A DNA stretch of 64,000 nt from Actinoalloteichus_B caeruleus (GCF_000718005.1 NZ_JODV01000001.1); one strand, 5' to 3'; positions 9,035 through 18,330 are shown, counted from the first letter of the stretch. Program-made: numbers and translations. The notes: generated by a model from the letters alone, not told the origin.

Positions 9035-10648
9035 TCAGGCGAGGGACAGCGAGAGCACGTCCAGCGTACGGAGCGGGTTCAGGTGCACGTTCTCGACACG
9101 GGTCGAGTGGCCGGCCTGGCCCTTGTCGTCGAAGACCGGGATGGAGGGCATGTCCTCGTTGATCATCCGCTCGGCCTCCATGTACAGCTCGGTGGCCTCC
9201 TCGACCGACGAGGCCTGGTCGGCCTCGTCGAGCTTGGCGTCGACCTCCGGGTTGCTGTAGTCACCGTCGTTCGAGGAGGCACCCGTGCGCAGCAGCGGGG
9301 TCAGGAAGTTCTCGATCGACGGGTAGTCGGCCTTCCAGCCGGTCCGGTACATGGTGGTGAACTCGCGCGCGTTGGCGATCTCGCGCTGCACGTTGAAGGT
9401 CTGCACCGGCTCCGGGTTGCAGCCGATCTCCAGCGTGTTCGCGATGCTGTTGCAGGCGGCCTCGACCCACTGCTGGTGGTCACCGTCGGAGTTGTAGGTG
9501 ATGCCCACGTCGCCGGTGTAGCCGGACTCGGCGAGCAGCTGCTTGGCCCGCTCGGGGTCGTAGTCGCAGTACTCGCACTGGCCCTCGGGGTCGTCGAGCA
9601 GGACGGCGGGCACGCGGCTCTGCGCGGGCAGGCGGTTGCCGAAGAAGATCTGCTCCGCCATCTCCTCGCGGTTGATCGCCAGGGAGAGCGCGCGGCGGAG
9701 GTTGACGTCCTCGTAGACCTCGTCGTAGAGCGGGAAGCTCAGGGTGTAGCTCAGGAGCAGGTCGACCTCCAGCGTGCGGCCTTCGAGGTCGGTCTGCCAG
9801 GCGTCGCCGGCCAGCGCCGACACCGGGATCTGGTCGAGCACGTCGAGGTCGTTGGAGACGACGGCGGTGTAGGCGGCGTCGAGGCTCTGGTAGACCTTGT
9901 AGGTCAGGTTCTCGATCTGCGGCTGCTGCTCACCCGCGTAGTCCTCGAACCGGGCCAGCTTGATCTCCTGGTCGGGGATGCGGGAGACGAACTGGAACGG
10001 GCCGTTGCCGATCGGCTCGGCCTCCCAGGCCTCCTGGTCCTCGAAGAACGCCTCGGGCAGCGGCGCGTAGGCGCTGTAGCCGAGGGTCTCGGGGAAGATC
10101 GCGAAGGGGGCCGAGAGCGTCACCTGGAAGGTGGTCTCGTCGATGACCTCGAGCCCGGACATGGTCTCGGAGGCGGGCTCCGCGCCCTCGTCCTCGGGGT
10201 GGACGTCCTCGTAGCCCTCGATCTTCTCGAAGAAGCTGGCGTTCAGCGCGCCGTTGGGGGCGTAGGCCACCCAGTTCCAGGCGTCGACGAAGCTCTGGGC
10301 GGTGACGTCGGTGCCGTCGTGGAACTTCCAGTCGTCCTTGATCGTGATCGTGAAGACCCGACCGTCCTCGTCCGCCTCGATGGACTCGGCGACCTCGTTG
10401 ACCGACGAGGCGTCCTCGTTGTCGTACCGCACGAGCATGCTGAAGATGGTGTCGACCACACGGCCGCCGCCAGTCTCGTTGGTGCCGCCCGGGATCAGCG
10501 GGTTCTCCGGCTCCGTGGTGAACACGGTCACCTCGGAGTTCGGGTCGGCGGCACTGTCACCACCGTTGTCGCCTCCACCACACGCCGTCAACAGCAGCGC
10601 GGCCGCCGTTGGGAGTGCGACGAAGGCGGTCCTTCGCCCTGCTCGCAT
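9035..10648 (-). CDS. oppA: Peptide-binding lipoprotein of ABC importer (SBP family 5, OppA/DppA-like)
   Basis: Extracytoplasmic receptor of the importer encoded downstream. The chosen ATG 10648 follows GGAGG by seven bases and starts MRAGRRTAFVALPTAAALLLTAC: a short basic region, a hydrophobic core and a lipobox with the lipidated Cys, so the mature protein is anchored to the membrane. The rest (537 residues in all) has the family 5 features VVDTIFSMLVRYD, KFHDGTDVTAQSFVDAWNW and RALSLAINREEMAEQIFFG. The mature domain is acidic. It is the first gene of the operon; no dedicated regulator is nearby. The ligand is probably a short peptide, inferred from family only. Confidence 0.92.
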   Translation of the reverse strand: MRAGRRTAFVALPTAAALLLTACGGGDNGGDSAADPNSEVTVFTTEPENPLIPGGTNETGGGRVVDTIFSMLVRYDNEDASSVNEVAESIEADEDGRVFTITIKDDWKFHDGTDVTAQSFVDAWNWVAYAPNGALNASFFEKIEGYEDVHPEDEGAEPASETMSGLEVIDETTFQVTLSAPFAIFPETLGYSAYAPLPEAFFEDQEAWEAEPIGNGPFQFVSRIPDQEIKLARFEDYAGEQQPQIENLTYKVYQSLDAAYTAVVSNDLDVLDQIPVSALAGDAWQTDLEGRTLEVDLLLSYTLSFPLYDEVYEDVNLRRALSLAINREEMAEQIFFGNRLPAQSRVPAVLLDDPEGQCEYCDYDPERAKQLLAESGYTGDVGITYNSDGDHQQWVEAACNSIANTLEIGCNPEPVQTFNVQREIANAREFTTMYRTGWKADYPSIENFLTPLLRTGASSNDGDYSNPEVDAKLDEADQASSVEEATELYMEAERMINEDMPSIPVFDDKGQAGHSTRVENVHLNPLRTLDVLSLSLA

Positions 10649-10739
10649 GGAACGTCCTCCAGCTCGTGCCACGGCGGTCGCCGTGGCAGGTGGGGTCGGC
10701 CAGGTGCGGCCGACCCGTTTGACGGGTTTCGATGTAGCG

Positions 10740-10767
10740 ACCGTAGTCACTATCCGCAGCCAAGCAA
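10740..10767 (-). promoter_or_regulatory. Possible promoter of the peptide importer operon
   Basis: On the minus strand TTGCTT (10767-10762) and TACGGT (10745-10740) are separated by 16 bases, a weak housekeeping-type -35/-10 pair about 92 bases before the oppA start, in a locally AT-richer stretch (10730-10860). Only suggestive. Confidence 0.25.
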
Positions 10768-10890
10768 GAGGTCACGGATTACGAAGTCGCCACAGGATCA
10801 CCCGAAAATCAGATCGCATTGAAACACCCAGAGCAACCGTAGGCACGAAGCGTTACAGAAGGCTGAGCGCATATCCGCCGGACAGCGGAC

Positions 10891-10917
10891 AGGTTAAGCC
10901 CCCGATAGGGGCAACCT
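10891..10917 (-). terminator. Terminator downstream of ppx
   Basis: AGGTT (10891-10895) plus GCCCC (10898-10902) pair with GGGGC (10908-10912) plus AACCT (10913-10917), a 10-bp stem interrupted by a two-base bulge, 16 bases after the ppx stop in its reading direction. Confidence 0.6.
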
Positions 10918-10932
10918 GACGGTGGGTACCCG

Positions 10933-11889
10933 TCAGCCGGCCACGGACAGGGCGATGCCGTCGAGAATGTCGTGCTCGCTGACCACCAGCTCGTCGATAC
11001 CGGCGGTGGCCCGGACCCGGTCGGCGAGTTCGGCGACGACGACCGCTCCCCCGGTGATGACGTCCACCCTGCCGGGGTGGATCACCTTCTCCTCCGCCCG
11101 TCGCGCGTGGGGCGAGGTGACCAGCCAGTCGGTGACCGAGGCGATGCGCTCGTGGCTCAGCCGGGACAGGTGGATGGCGGCCGGGTCGTACGCCGCCAGC
11201 CCCTGGGCCAGCCCGGACAGTGTGGTCACCGTTCCGGCGACCCCCACCCAGGTGGTGGCCTCGGCCACCGGCACCTCGGAGAAGGCCGTGGCGGTGATGT
11301 CGCGGACCACGGCGCGCGCGGCTGCGACCTGCTCGGCGGTGGGCGGGTCGTCCCGCAGGCAGCGCTCGGTGAGCCGGACGCACCCGACGTCGACCGAGCG
11401 GGCGGCTCGGACCCGCGCCCGGACGCCATCCCAGTCGCCCAGCACGAACTCCGTGGACCCCCCGCCCACGTCCACCACGAGGAAGGGGCCGTCCGAGGGG
11501 TCGAGGTCGGCGACCGCTCCGGCGAAGGACAACCGGGCCTCCTCGTCACCGCTGATGACCTCGGCCTCGGTTCCCAGCGTGCCGCGAACCATCGAGAAGA
11601 AGTCCTCCCGGTTGCGCGCGTCCCTGGTCGCCGAGGTGGCGACCATCCGCACGCGGTCGACGGAGGACCTCTCGATGATGTCGACGTACTCGGCGAGCGC
11701 GACCCGGGTCCGCTCGACCGCCTCCGGCGCGAGTTGGCCGGTGGCGTCCACCCCCTGCCCCAGGCGGACGATCCGCATCTCCCGGCGCACGTCGGTCAGG
11801 GTCGTTCCCCCGCTCTCCCGCGCGCTCACGTCGGCGATCAGCAGGCGGATGGAGTTGGTACCGCAGTCGATCGCGGCCGTTCTGGGCAT
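10933..11889 (-). CDS. ppx: Ppx/GppA phosphatase (exopolyphosphatase family)
   Basis: 318 residues of the ASKHA-fold Ppx/GppA family, which hydrolyses polyphosphate and/or pppGpp. Diagnostic blocks: AAIDCGTNSIRLLIADV (phosphate loop 1), MVATSATRDARN, FLVVDVGGGSTEF (phosphate loop 2) and GVAGTVTTLSG. It is the short two-domain form common in actinobacteria (like Rv1026 of M. tuberculosis), without the C-terminal HD domain of E. coli Ppx. Its position downstream of eno-ftsB-DUF501 agrees with the conserved actinobacterial order, except that a lytic transglycosylase gene (11974-13623) intervenes here. Starts at ATG 11889; an AGGAGCCAGGT stretch provides the ribosome binding site. Confidence 0.92.
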   Translation of the reverse strand: MPRTAAIDCGTNSIRLLIADVSARESGGTTLTDVRREMRIVRLGQGVDATGQLAPEAVERTRVALAEYVDIIERSSVDRVRMVATSATRDARNREDFFSMVRGTLGTEAEVISGDEEARLSFAGAVADLDPSDGPFLVVDVGGGSTEFVLGDWDGVRARVRAARSVDVGCVRLTERCLRDDPPTAEQVAAARAVVRDITATAFSEVPVAEATTWVGVAGTVTTLSGLAQGLAAYDPAAIHLSRLSHERIASVTDWLVTSPHARRAEEKVIHPGRVDVITGGAVVVAELADRVRATAGIDELVVSEHDILDGIALSVAG

Positions 11890-11973
11890 ACCTGGCTCCT
11901 CAGCAGCGGGGACGGAGGTCCAGTCTGCAACGGCGGTGGTCCATCGGTGTCAGGGGTCGCGGCACCGGCGTGG

Positions 11974-13623
11974 TCACGGACTCGGCCACTCGCCGTTCCC
12001 GGTCCGACGGCGCGGGAGGGACACGACGGCGGGGCGGCTGAGCACGGCGGCCGGGGCGGCGAGTCCCCCCTGCGCCGGGGTCCCGCCGTCCTCCCCGTCG
12101 GCCCCGGGCCGACGCTCGTCCTCGGCGGTCGCGCCCTCGACGGCGTCCTCGTCGCGGTCCCCGTCCTCCGGATCCTCGATCGGGACGCAACCGTCGTCGT
12201 CCCCGGGGGGCTCGCTGCCCTCGGGCGGTTGGCTCCCGCCCGGTACGGAGGGGGTGCCGGTCGGCGCAGGGGTCGCCGTGGTGCTGGGGGCCGGGGTGGG
12301 GCTGGTGCTCTCGTCCGCGTCGTCCTCCGGCGGGCGCGTGCTGCCCGGCGGGCACTGCTCCGGCGGTTCCGAGGACTCCGGCGGTTCCGAGGACTCGGGT
12401 GGTACGGAGGACTCCGGTGGTTCCGAGGACTCCGGCGGCGTCGTCGGAGGCGAAGTGGTCGGAGGCGGAGTGGTCGGGGGTGTCGTCGTCGGAGGCGGAG
12501 TGGTGGTCGGCGGAGCCGTCGTCGGCGGCCTGCTCGGCTCGCTGGACGGCGGCGCGGGATCGGTCGGAGGCGGGTTCGTGGGCCGTCCGCCTCCGTCACC
12601 GGGCGGGGTGCCCGGCCGCTGGCCGCCTCCCGGTTCGCCGGGCGTGCCCGGACCGCCGGGGGGACTGGCCGGCGGTGCCACCGGGTCGCGGTTGCGGTCC
12701 GGGTCCGCCGGCACGTCCTCGCCCGGCAGCGGGGTGACCCCGTTCCGGTAGGCGTTGGCCCAGTGGAGGACATCCCGGACGTAGGCGTCGGAGCGGTTGT
12801 AGCGGAACACCGCCGCCGCGAGCTGGTCCGGCACCCGGAGGTCCAGGCCGCCCGAGCAGAGGTACCGGCCGGCGGCGAGGGCCGCGTCGTAGACGTTGTG
12901 CGGGCTGGCCACCCCGTCCCCGTTGCCGTCGGCCGCGTAGGCGGCCCAGGTGGTCGGGATGAACTGCATCGGCCCGACGGCGCGGTCCCAGACGGTGTCC
13001 CCGTCGAGCAGGCCACCATCGGTGTCCGGGATCGCGGCGATCCCCGGTCCGCCGTTGAGCTGCGGGCCGAGGATCGGGCTGAGGGTGGTGCCCCCCGAGT
13101 CGACGTTGCCGCCCCGGGCGTGGCCTGACTCGATCCGCCCGACGCCCGCCAGCAGCGACCAGTGCAGTCCGCAGCCGGGTTGGGTCTCGCCGAGGCCGCG
13201 CTCCGCCCTCCGGTACGCGTCGAGCACGATCGCCGGGATGCCGAGCGGGCCGTCGGGCAGGTCGTTGAAGGGGTCTCCCGGCGAACCGGGGACACCGCCC
13301 CGGTTCCGCAGCTCCTCGAGCAGCTCCGGGCTGACCTGGTCACCGGCGGGCAGTCGGCCGCCGGCCCCGTACAACTCGCCGTCCTGGGGGTCGCGCAGCA
13401 GGTCCAGCACGCCGCCCGGGCCCGGCAGGGCGATGTCCGCCGACTCCTGCGCCAGGGCTGGCGCGACGTTGAGCGTCGCCGTGCCCAGCGCCGCGGAGGG
13501 CATCAACAGCGCCGCGAAGGCGGTGACGACGACGGGGAGCTTCGGGCGTCCGTTCGGACCGAACAGCCACCTCGGCCGCGAACCAGTCGCCCCCTCAGGA
13601 GCCCGTCCACTCAGGTCGGTCAC
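11974..13623 (-). CDS. Secreted lytic transglycosylase with proline-rich tail
   Basis: 549-residue cell-wall hydrolase, first of three paralogues in the window. Order: basic N-terminus, signal/anchor helix around residues 30-50 (VVVTAFAALLMPSAALG), SLT-type catalytic domain with GVGRIESGH (predicted catalytic Glu), AVGPMQFIPTTW and DGNGDGVASPHNVYDAA, then from about residue 310 a ~230-residue Pro/Thr/Ser/Glu-rich tail containing PPTT and PPESSE repeats. It cleaves the MurNAc-GlcNAc bond of peptidoglycan. The tail probably spans or binds the wall. GTG start 13623 with GGAGGAGGGG upstream. It lies between DUF501 and ppx, where M. tuberculosis has no such gene. Confidence 0.85.
   Translation of the reverse strand: MTDLSGRAPEGATGSRPRWLFGPNGRPKLPVVVTAFAALLMPSAALGTATLNVAPALAQESADIALPGPGGVLDLLRDPQDGELYGAGGRLPAGDQVSPELLEELRNRGGVPGSPGDPFNDLPDGPLGIPAIVLDAYRRAERGLGETQPGCGLHWSLLAGVGRIESGHARGGNVDSGGTTLSPILGPQLNGGPGIAAIPDTDGGLLDGDTVWDRAVGPMQFIPTTWAAYAADGNGDGVASPHNVYDAALAAGRYLCSGGLDLRVPDQLAAAVFRYNRSDAYVRDVLHWANAYRNGVTPLPGEDVPADPDRNRDPVAPPASPPGGPGTPGEPGGGQRPGTPPGDGGGRPTNPPPTDPAPPSSEPSRPPTTAPPTTTPPPTTTPPTTPPPTTSPPTTPPESSEPPESSVPPESSEPPESSEPPEQCPPGSTRPPEDDADESTSPTPAPSTTATPAPTGTPSVPGGSQPPEGSEPPGDDDGCVPIEDPEDGDRDEDAVEGATAEDERRPGADGEDGGTPAQGGLAAPAAVLSRPAVVSLPRRRTGNGEWPSP
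12362..12433 (-). repeat. Four tandem 18-bp units encoding PPESSE
   Basis: Period-18 repeat on the plus strand, GGCGGTTCCGAGGACTCC and three diverged copies (12362, 12380, 12398, 12416). It encodes the hexapeptide repeat PPESSE (one copy has V for E) in the tail of the lytic transglycosylase. Likely prone to copy-number change. Confidence 0.85.
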
Positions 13624-14293
13624 CGGTGCCCCTCCTCCGCCAACTCCACCTGCCGGAGCCAGTCTGCCTCAGCTCACAGCAGTAGTGAACCGGCTTCCTC
13701 GTGGTCCTCGTGTGAGACGGGAGCCAGGACCACTCGTGTGGGCCGGCCCCACAAGGGTGGTCGCCGCACGTCGGCCACCCCGGTGGCCCGAGGCCCGGCA
13801 CCGCCCCTGACCAGCGGCGGGCACGGGCTCCGCGTGGTCCCCCGAACCGGTGATCGCCGCCCGGGCGGCGGTGGACCCGGCCATCCCGGAGCCGGGGCCG
13901 GCGCGAACCGGTCAGCCAGCCTTCACCTGTCCGCAACCGGACCGTCGCCAGGACCGTGCCCTGCGGACGCACGGGCACCCGGCCCAGGAGGGCCACCGGC
14001 CACACCGCCGGTCGCGGGAAGCCACCTGGAGGTCAGCCGCCCCGTTGGACGGGCAGGTGGGCGGCGCGGACGAGCACCGGGGGCGGGCGGTGGCCCGGGG
14101 ACGGCGGCGACCAGCGGACGGCCGAGGGACCGGAGTGCCGCGCCAGCCGGACCTGGGTGCGGCCGGCCCCGGCGGAGGTGGCCCGTCACGTCGTCAGCCG
14201 ACGACGCGGATGGCGGTCCCGCGGATGGCTTCGCGGCACCCGGCCGGCCGGGAGCGGCCCGGGGAACTCAGGACGCGTCGCGGGTGGCGCCGG
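13624..14293. other. 670-base stretch without a supported gene
   Basis: Open frames on both strands lack ribosome binding sites and recognisable motifs. A short inverted repeat TGTGGG...CCCCACA occurs near 13735-13757. It presumably holds the promoter of the lytic transglycosylase and the end of the eno-ftsB-DUF501 transcript. Confidence 0.5.
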
Positions 14294-14809
14294 TCAGGCG
14301 GCGCACTCGCCGGTCGGCCACTCGGCCGCGAGCAGGCCCAGGGCCTCGTCCCCGAAGGGGTTCACCCCGGGGCCCTTCGCCAACGCGTGGGCGACGTGCA
14401 CGTGCAGGCACTTCACCCGCCCCGGCATCCCGCCGGCCGTGACCTGGATGCCGAGGGACTCGATCGCGTCCCGTTCCGCCAGGTAGGACTCGTGCGCCCG
14501 CAGGTAGTGCGCGGCCAGCTCCTCGTCGTGGGAGAGCCGTTCCGTCATCTCCCGCATCAGGCCGGACGCCTCCAGCCGGCCGATCGAGGAGGACAACCGG
14601 GGGCAGGTCAGGTAGTACAACGTGGGGAAGGGAGTGCCGTCCTCCAGCCGGGGGCTCGTCCGCACCACGGCGGGGTGGCCGCTCGGGCACCGCGCGACCA
14701 CCGCCCGCAGCCCTCGTGGTGTCCGACCGAGCTGTTCGGCCACCGCCGCCCGGTCCTCGTCGGTGGCCGGCACCGGCTCGGTCACCCTGGGCTGCTCGGC
14801 CCTGCTCAT
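14294..14809 (-). CDS. DUF501 family protein
   Basis: Conserved actinobacterial protein of unknown function (like Rv1025), found between ftsB/divIC and ppx in many actinomycetes. Visible family blocks: LGRTPRGLRAVVARCPSG, TLYYLTCPRL, CLHVHVAHALAKG and NPFGDEA; conserved Cys and His residues (RCPSGHP, TCPRL, KCLHVHVAH) suggest metal binding, which is an inference. ATG 14809 lies one base after the ftsB stop and has GGGAG nine bases upstream; an ATG at 14818, overlapping the ftsB stop, is possible. Co-transcribed with eno and ftsB. Confidence 0.88.
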   Translation of the reverse strand: MSRAEQPRVTEPVPATDEDRAAVAEQLGRTPRGLRAVVARCPSGHPAVVRTSPRLEDGTPFPTLYYLTCPRLSSSIGRLEASGLMREMTERLSHDEELAAHYLRAHESYLAERDAIESLGIQVTAGGMPGRVKCLHVHVAHALAKGPGVNPFGDEALGLLAAEWPTGECAA

Positions 14810-14810
14810 C

Positions 14811-15353
14811 TCAGCCATCTCCCGTGATCGAGTTCCAGAGCCTGCTGTACCAGGCCTGGTCCTGGTCGTCCTCCTCGTCCTCCTGCTCACTCGGCTCCTG
14901 GCCGGGCGGCAGCTGGACGATGTACGGCGTCTCGCCGGGGCGGACGTAACCCAACCGGCGGCGGGCCTCGGCCTCCACCTGCTGGTCGTCCGCCAACTCG
15001 TCCAGTCTGGCAGCCAGCTCGTCCCGCTCGGTCCGCAGCTCCTCCAGGCGCCGCTCCGCCTCGGCGACGTCGGAGCGCTGGGACAGGTAGGTGCGCAGCG
15101 GCACCGCGACGCTCAACGCCAGGGCGCACACCACCATCGCCAACACCGCCGCCCGCCGGGTGGAGGACAGCCCGAACGCCCCGCCCGTCCGCGGTCCGCC
15201 CCGGGTGCGGCGCGCGCGGACCCCGACCCGGCGCAGCGAGCTGACCAGGGTGATCTTCCCGCTGCTCCGCTGGGTCCGCCGCGAGCGCTCGCTGGGCCGG
15301 GCCGGCGAGGACGTGCCCCGCCGACCCGGCCGCTCCCGCTCACGTCGGGCCAC
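14811..15353 (-). CDS. ftsB: Septum formation initiator (FtsB/DivIC family)
   Basis: Bitopic cell division protein: ~65-residue basic, Arg-rich cytoplasmic N-terminus, one transmembrane helix (about 67-86, VLAMVVCALALSVAVPL), an extracytoplasmic coiled coil with heptads (about 95-125, ERRLEELRTERDELAARLDEL) and the family block ARRRLGYVRPGETPYIV. It ends in an acidic tail (EDEEDDQDQ). In the divisome it bridges FtsQ and FtsL and helps activate septal wall synthesis. Starts three bases after the eno stop, so it is translated from the eno message, and abuts DUF501. Confidence 0.92.
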   Translation of the reverse strand: MARRERERPGRRGTSSPARPSERSRRTQRSSGKITLVSSLRRVGVRARRTRGGPRTGGAFGLSSTRRAAVLAMVVCALALSVAVPLRTYLSQRSDVAEAERRLEELRTERDELAARLDELADDQQVEAEARRRLGYVRPGETPYIVQLPPGQEPSEQEDEEDDQDQAWYSRLWNSITGDG

Positions 15354-15356
15354 CGC

Positions 15357-16643
15357 CTACGCCTCCGGGGTGTACCGGGGGAAGGCCAGCTCGCCGGCGT
15401 AGCGCGCCGCGTCGCCGAGGGTCTCCTCGATGCGCAGCAGCTGGTTGTACTTCGCGACGCGCTCGCTCCGCGCCGGCGCGCCCGCCTTGATCTGACCGCT
15501 GGCGGTCGCCACGACCAGGTCGGCGATGGTGGTGTCCTCCGTCTCACCTGAGCGGTGGCTCATCATCGTCTTGAAGCCGTGCGAGTGGGCCAGGGACACC
15601 GCGTCGAGGGTCTCGGACAGCGTGCCGATCTGGTTGACCTTGACCAGCAGGGCGTTCGCCGCCCGCCGGCTGATGCCCTCCTCCAACCGCTCCGGGTTCG
15701 TGACGAACAGGTCGTCACCGAGGAGCTGCACGTTGGCACCCAACTTCTCGGTGAGGTGCACCCAGCCGTCCCAGTCGTTCTCCGCCAGCGGGTCCTCGAT
15801 CGAGACCAGCGGGTAGGCGGCCACCAGCTCCGCGTAGTACTCCGCCAGCTGCTCGGCCGTCTTCGGGGAGCCCTCGAAGGTGTAGGTGCCGTTCTCGTAC
15901 AGCTCGGTGGCGGCGACGTCCAGGCCCAGGACGATGTCCCGACCCAGGCGGTAGCCGGCCTTCTCCACGGCGAGCGCGATGAGGTCGAGGGCCTCCCGGT
16001 TGCTGGCCAGGTTCGGCGCGAAGCCGCCCTCGTCGCCGAGGCCGGTGCTCAGGCCACGGCCCTTGAGCACCGACTTGAGCGTGTGGTAGACCTCCGCGCC
16101 CCAGCGCAGGGCCTCCCGGAAGGAGCCGGCGCCGATCGGGGCGATCATGAACTCCTGCACGTCCACGTCGTTGTCCGCGTGGGCGCCGCCGTTGAGGATG
16201 TTGAACAGCGGGACGGGCAACACGTGGGCGTTGGGGCCACCGACGTAGCGGAACAGCTCCAGACCGCTGGAGTCGGCCGCGGCCTTCGCCACGGCCAGCG
16301 AGGTGCCGAGGATCGCGTTGGCGCCCAGCCGGGACTTGTCCGGCGTCCCGTCCAGGTCCAGCAGCTTCTGGTCGACCACCCGCTGCTCGATGGCCTCCAC
16401 CCCGACCAGCTCGGGGCCGATCTCGTCCAGCACGCCCGTCACCGCGCGCTCGACGCCCTTGCCGCCGTAGCGGGCGGCGTCGCCGTCGCGCAGCTCGACG
16501 GCTTCGTGTTCGCCGGTCGACGCGCCGGAGGGCACCGCCGCGCGCGCCAGGGTCCCGTCGTCCAGCGCCACCTCCACCTCGACGGTGGGGTTGCCCCGGG
16601 AATCCAAGATCTCGCGGGCGCCGACCTGCTCGATGACTGCCAC
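15357..16643 (-). CDS. eno: Enolase
   Basis: 428 residues, complete: converts 2-phosphoglycerate to phosphoenolpyruvate in glycolysis. N-terminus VGAREILDSRGNPTVEVEV, NGGAHADNDVDVQEFM, metal-ligand region SIEDPLAENDWDGW, GDDLFVTN, and the signature LLVKVNQIGTLSETLDAV followed by SHRSGETED. ATG 16643 has a weak upstream GGTGAGGAG. First gene of the eno-ftsB-DUF501 operon, with the order conserved across actinobacteria. Confidence 0.97.
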   Translation of the reverse strand: MAVIEQVGAREILDSRGNPTVEVEVALDDGTLARAAVPSGASTGEHEAVELRDGDAARYGGKGVERAVTGVLDEIGPELVGVEAIEQRVVDQKLLDLDGTPDKSRLGANAILGTSLAVAKAAADSSGLELFRYVGGPNAHVLPVPLFNILNGGAHADNDVDVQEFMIAPIGAGSFREALRWGAEVYHTLKSVLKGRGLSTGLGDEGGFAPNLASNREALDLIALAVEKAGYRLGRDIVLGLDVAATELYENGTYTFEGSPKTAEQLAEYYAELVAAYPLVSIEDPLAENDWDGWVHLTEKLGANVQLLGDDLFVTNPERLEEGISRRAANALLVKVNQIGTLSETLDAVSLAHSHGFKTMMSHRSGETEDTTIADLVVATASGQIKAGAPARSERVAKYNQLLRIEETLGDAARYAGELAFPRYTPEA

Positions 16644-16963
16644 CTGTGCTCCTCACCATCCTCGGTACGGACTCCGGTCGAGCCTAGTCCGCCGCCAGTT
16701 TCGCTCTGTGGAGGCACGCACATCCAGGTGACGGGGTACCGGGTCGTCCACTACCGAGCGGGGGAGGAACCGCCGGATGGCCCGCTCGCCCCCCCACCGA
16801 TCACTCCAACGGGGAGCGTCCGATCGGCGGTACCCCGCGTCACGGGCCCCTGGATCGCGCGCCCCGCCGGTCGCCGGGCACCCTCGGTGACCTCACCGCC
16901 TCGGGTGGAGCCAGCCGGACGGCGGTCGAACACGCCTGGTTCCGGGCGTAGCGTGGGAACAGT
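16644..16963. other. Divergent intergenic region between eno and the TPR gene
   Basis: 320 bases that must carry the promoters of eno (minus) and the TPR gene (plus). I see no clear -10/-35 pair and no coding potential. Confidence 0.5.
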
Positions 16964-17341
16964 ATGACGGCTGAGAACAGCTACGAGGCATTCCGCCGAG
17001 CGGAGGCGCTGCTGGAGCAGCGGCGGCCCGCCGAGGCGTTGCGGGTGCTGGACCGCGTGCTCGCCGAGAACCCGGACAAACCCAGCGTGCAGGTGCTGGC
17101 CGGCCGGGCCTACTACTACACGGCGCAGCTCCGCCGCGCGGAGGCGGCCTTCGCCGCGGCGGTGGAGATGGACCCGACCGACCACTACGCGCGGTTGGCC
17201 CTGGGCAGGACCCTGCAACGCCAGGGGCGGCTGGAGGAGGCACGGACCCAGCTCCGGCTGGCGGCGTCGATGAACCCCACTCCCGAGTACCAGGAAGCGC
17301 TCGGCGAGGTGCGGGCGCGGATCTCGTTGTTCGAGAGGTGA
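16964..17341 (+). CDS. Tetratricopeptide repeat protein
   Basis: 125 residues consisting almost entirely of about three TPR helix pairs: AFRRAEALLEQRRPAEALRVLDRVLAENP, VLAGRAYYYTAQLRRAEAAFAAAVEMDP and ALGRTLQRQGRLEEARTQLRLAASMNP show the W-LG-Y-A-F-A-P spacing. No signal peptide or other domain. A small adaptor for protein-protein contacts is likely; partner unknown. It is divergent from eno and convergent with the second lytic transglycosylase. Confidence 0.85.
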   Translation: MTAENSYEAFRRAEALLEQRRPAEALRVLDRVLAENPDKPSVQVLAGRAYYYTAQLRRAEAAFAAAVEMDPTDHYARLALGRTLQRQGRLEEARTQLRLAASMNPTPEYQEALGEVRARISLFER

Positions 17342-17412
17342 CGTCCGGCCGGTTCCGGCCGTTCGACGCGGTGTCCGGCCCGGCGGTGGCGCGAGGTGGT
17401 GCGGGACCGCCG

Positions 17413-18330
17413 TCAGGGGGCGGGCACCTCGATGGTGGCGTACCGCTCGGCGAGGCCGAAGATGCGTTGGCCGTAGTCCACCGAGTTGTTGTAGGCGAAC
17501 ACCGCGTCCCACCAGTCGGTGGCGTCGTCCAGGTTGGCCCCGGCCGAGCAGAGGTAGCGGGCGGTGCCCAGGGCCGCGTCGTCGATGTGCTGTGGGTCGG
17601 CGACCCCGTCGCCGTTCCCGTCCGCACCCCAGATGTCCCAGGTGGACGGTAGGAACTGCATCGGGCCCTCGGCACGCACGTAGACCGTTTCCCCGGCCTC
17701 GGCGCTGGCGTCCTCGTCGATCATCTCCCGGATGCCGGGCCGGCCGTCCAGCGGGACCCCGTAGATCGGTTCCGAGGACAGGCCGTCCTCCTCCAGCGTC
17801 CGCCCGCCGATCTGCCCGTGGTCGGACTCGATGCGCCCGATCGCCGCGACGGTGCTCCACCGCACTCCGCACGCCGGCATGTCGGCGCGCATGCGGACCT
17901 CCGCGGCCGCGTAGGCGCGCAGCGCCCTGGCCGGGACGTCCAGCACGGTCGACATCCGGTCCGCCCACTCCTCGACCGTCACCGGAGGTGGTGGTGGCGC
18001 GGCGCTCTCCGACGGATCGGACCGCTCCGCGACCTCGGGTGGCGCGGCCGGCGGCGCGGCCTCCTCCCCGGGGCCCGGTGGAACGGCGACCGGGCCGGCG
18101 GGGACGGCGCTGCGGGGTTCCACGTCGGCCGGGTCGATGGGGATGCGGGTGGACACCGGCGCGCCCCGGGACGGTGTGAAGGAGTCCACGAAGTCGAGGA
18201 CCCGGAACGCGACCCACGCCGAACCGGCGAGCAACGCCAGGACGAGGAGCCAACGGAGGAAGGACGCTGGCCCCCGCCGACGGCGCCGGGGACGCGTCGA
18301 GGGCGAGGGCAGCGGCAAAGTGGTGGCCAC
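17413..18330 (-). CDS. Membrane-anchored lytic transglycosylase (second paralogue)
   Basis: 305 residues: Arg-rich N-terminus, single transmembrane segment (about 24-46, SFLRWLLVLALLAGSAWVAF), a Pro/Ala-rich linker to about residue 118, then an SLT-type domain with AAIGRIESDHGQ (predicted catalytic Glu), EGPMQFLPSTWDIW, ADGNGDGVADPQHIDDAA and FAYNNSVDYGQRIFGLA. Peptidoglycan cleavage outside the membrane is expected. Start GTG 18330 has only a weak SD. Neighbouring the third paralogue in the same orientation, suggesting local duplication; the two differ clearly, so it is not recent. Confidence 0.85.
   Translation of the reverse strand: MATTLPLPSPSTRPRRRRRGPASFLRWLLVLALLAGSAWVAFRVLDFVDSFTPSRGAPVSTRIPIDPADVEPRSAVPAGPVAVPPGPGEEAAPPAAPPEVAERSDPSESAAPPPPPVTVEEWADRMSTVLDVPARALRAYAAAEVRMRADMPACGVRWSTVAAIGRIESDHGQIGGRTLEEDGLSSEPIYGVPLDGRPGIREMIDEDASAEAGETVYVRAEGPMQFLPSTWDIWGADGNGDGVADPQHIDDAALGTARYLCSAGANLDDATDWWDAVFAYNNSVDYGQRIFGLAERYATIEVPAP

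Noticed and set aside
13624..14293. Several frames suggesting a missing gene between DUF501 and the transglycosylase
   Set aside because: Both-strand frames are low-complexity, without SD or motif; no gene is expected there from the conserved order.
17346..17361. CGGCCGG-TT-CCGGCCG as a terminator between the TPR gene and the second transglycosylase
   Set aside because: A two-base loop cannot form at full stem length; only about six pairs remain, too weak to call.
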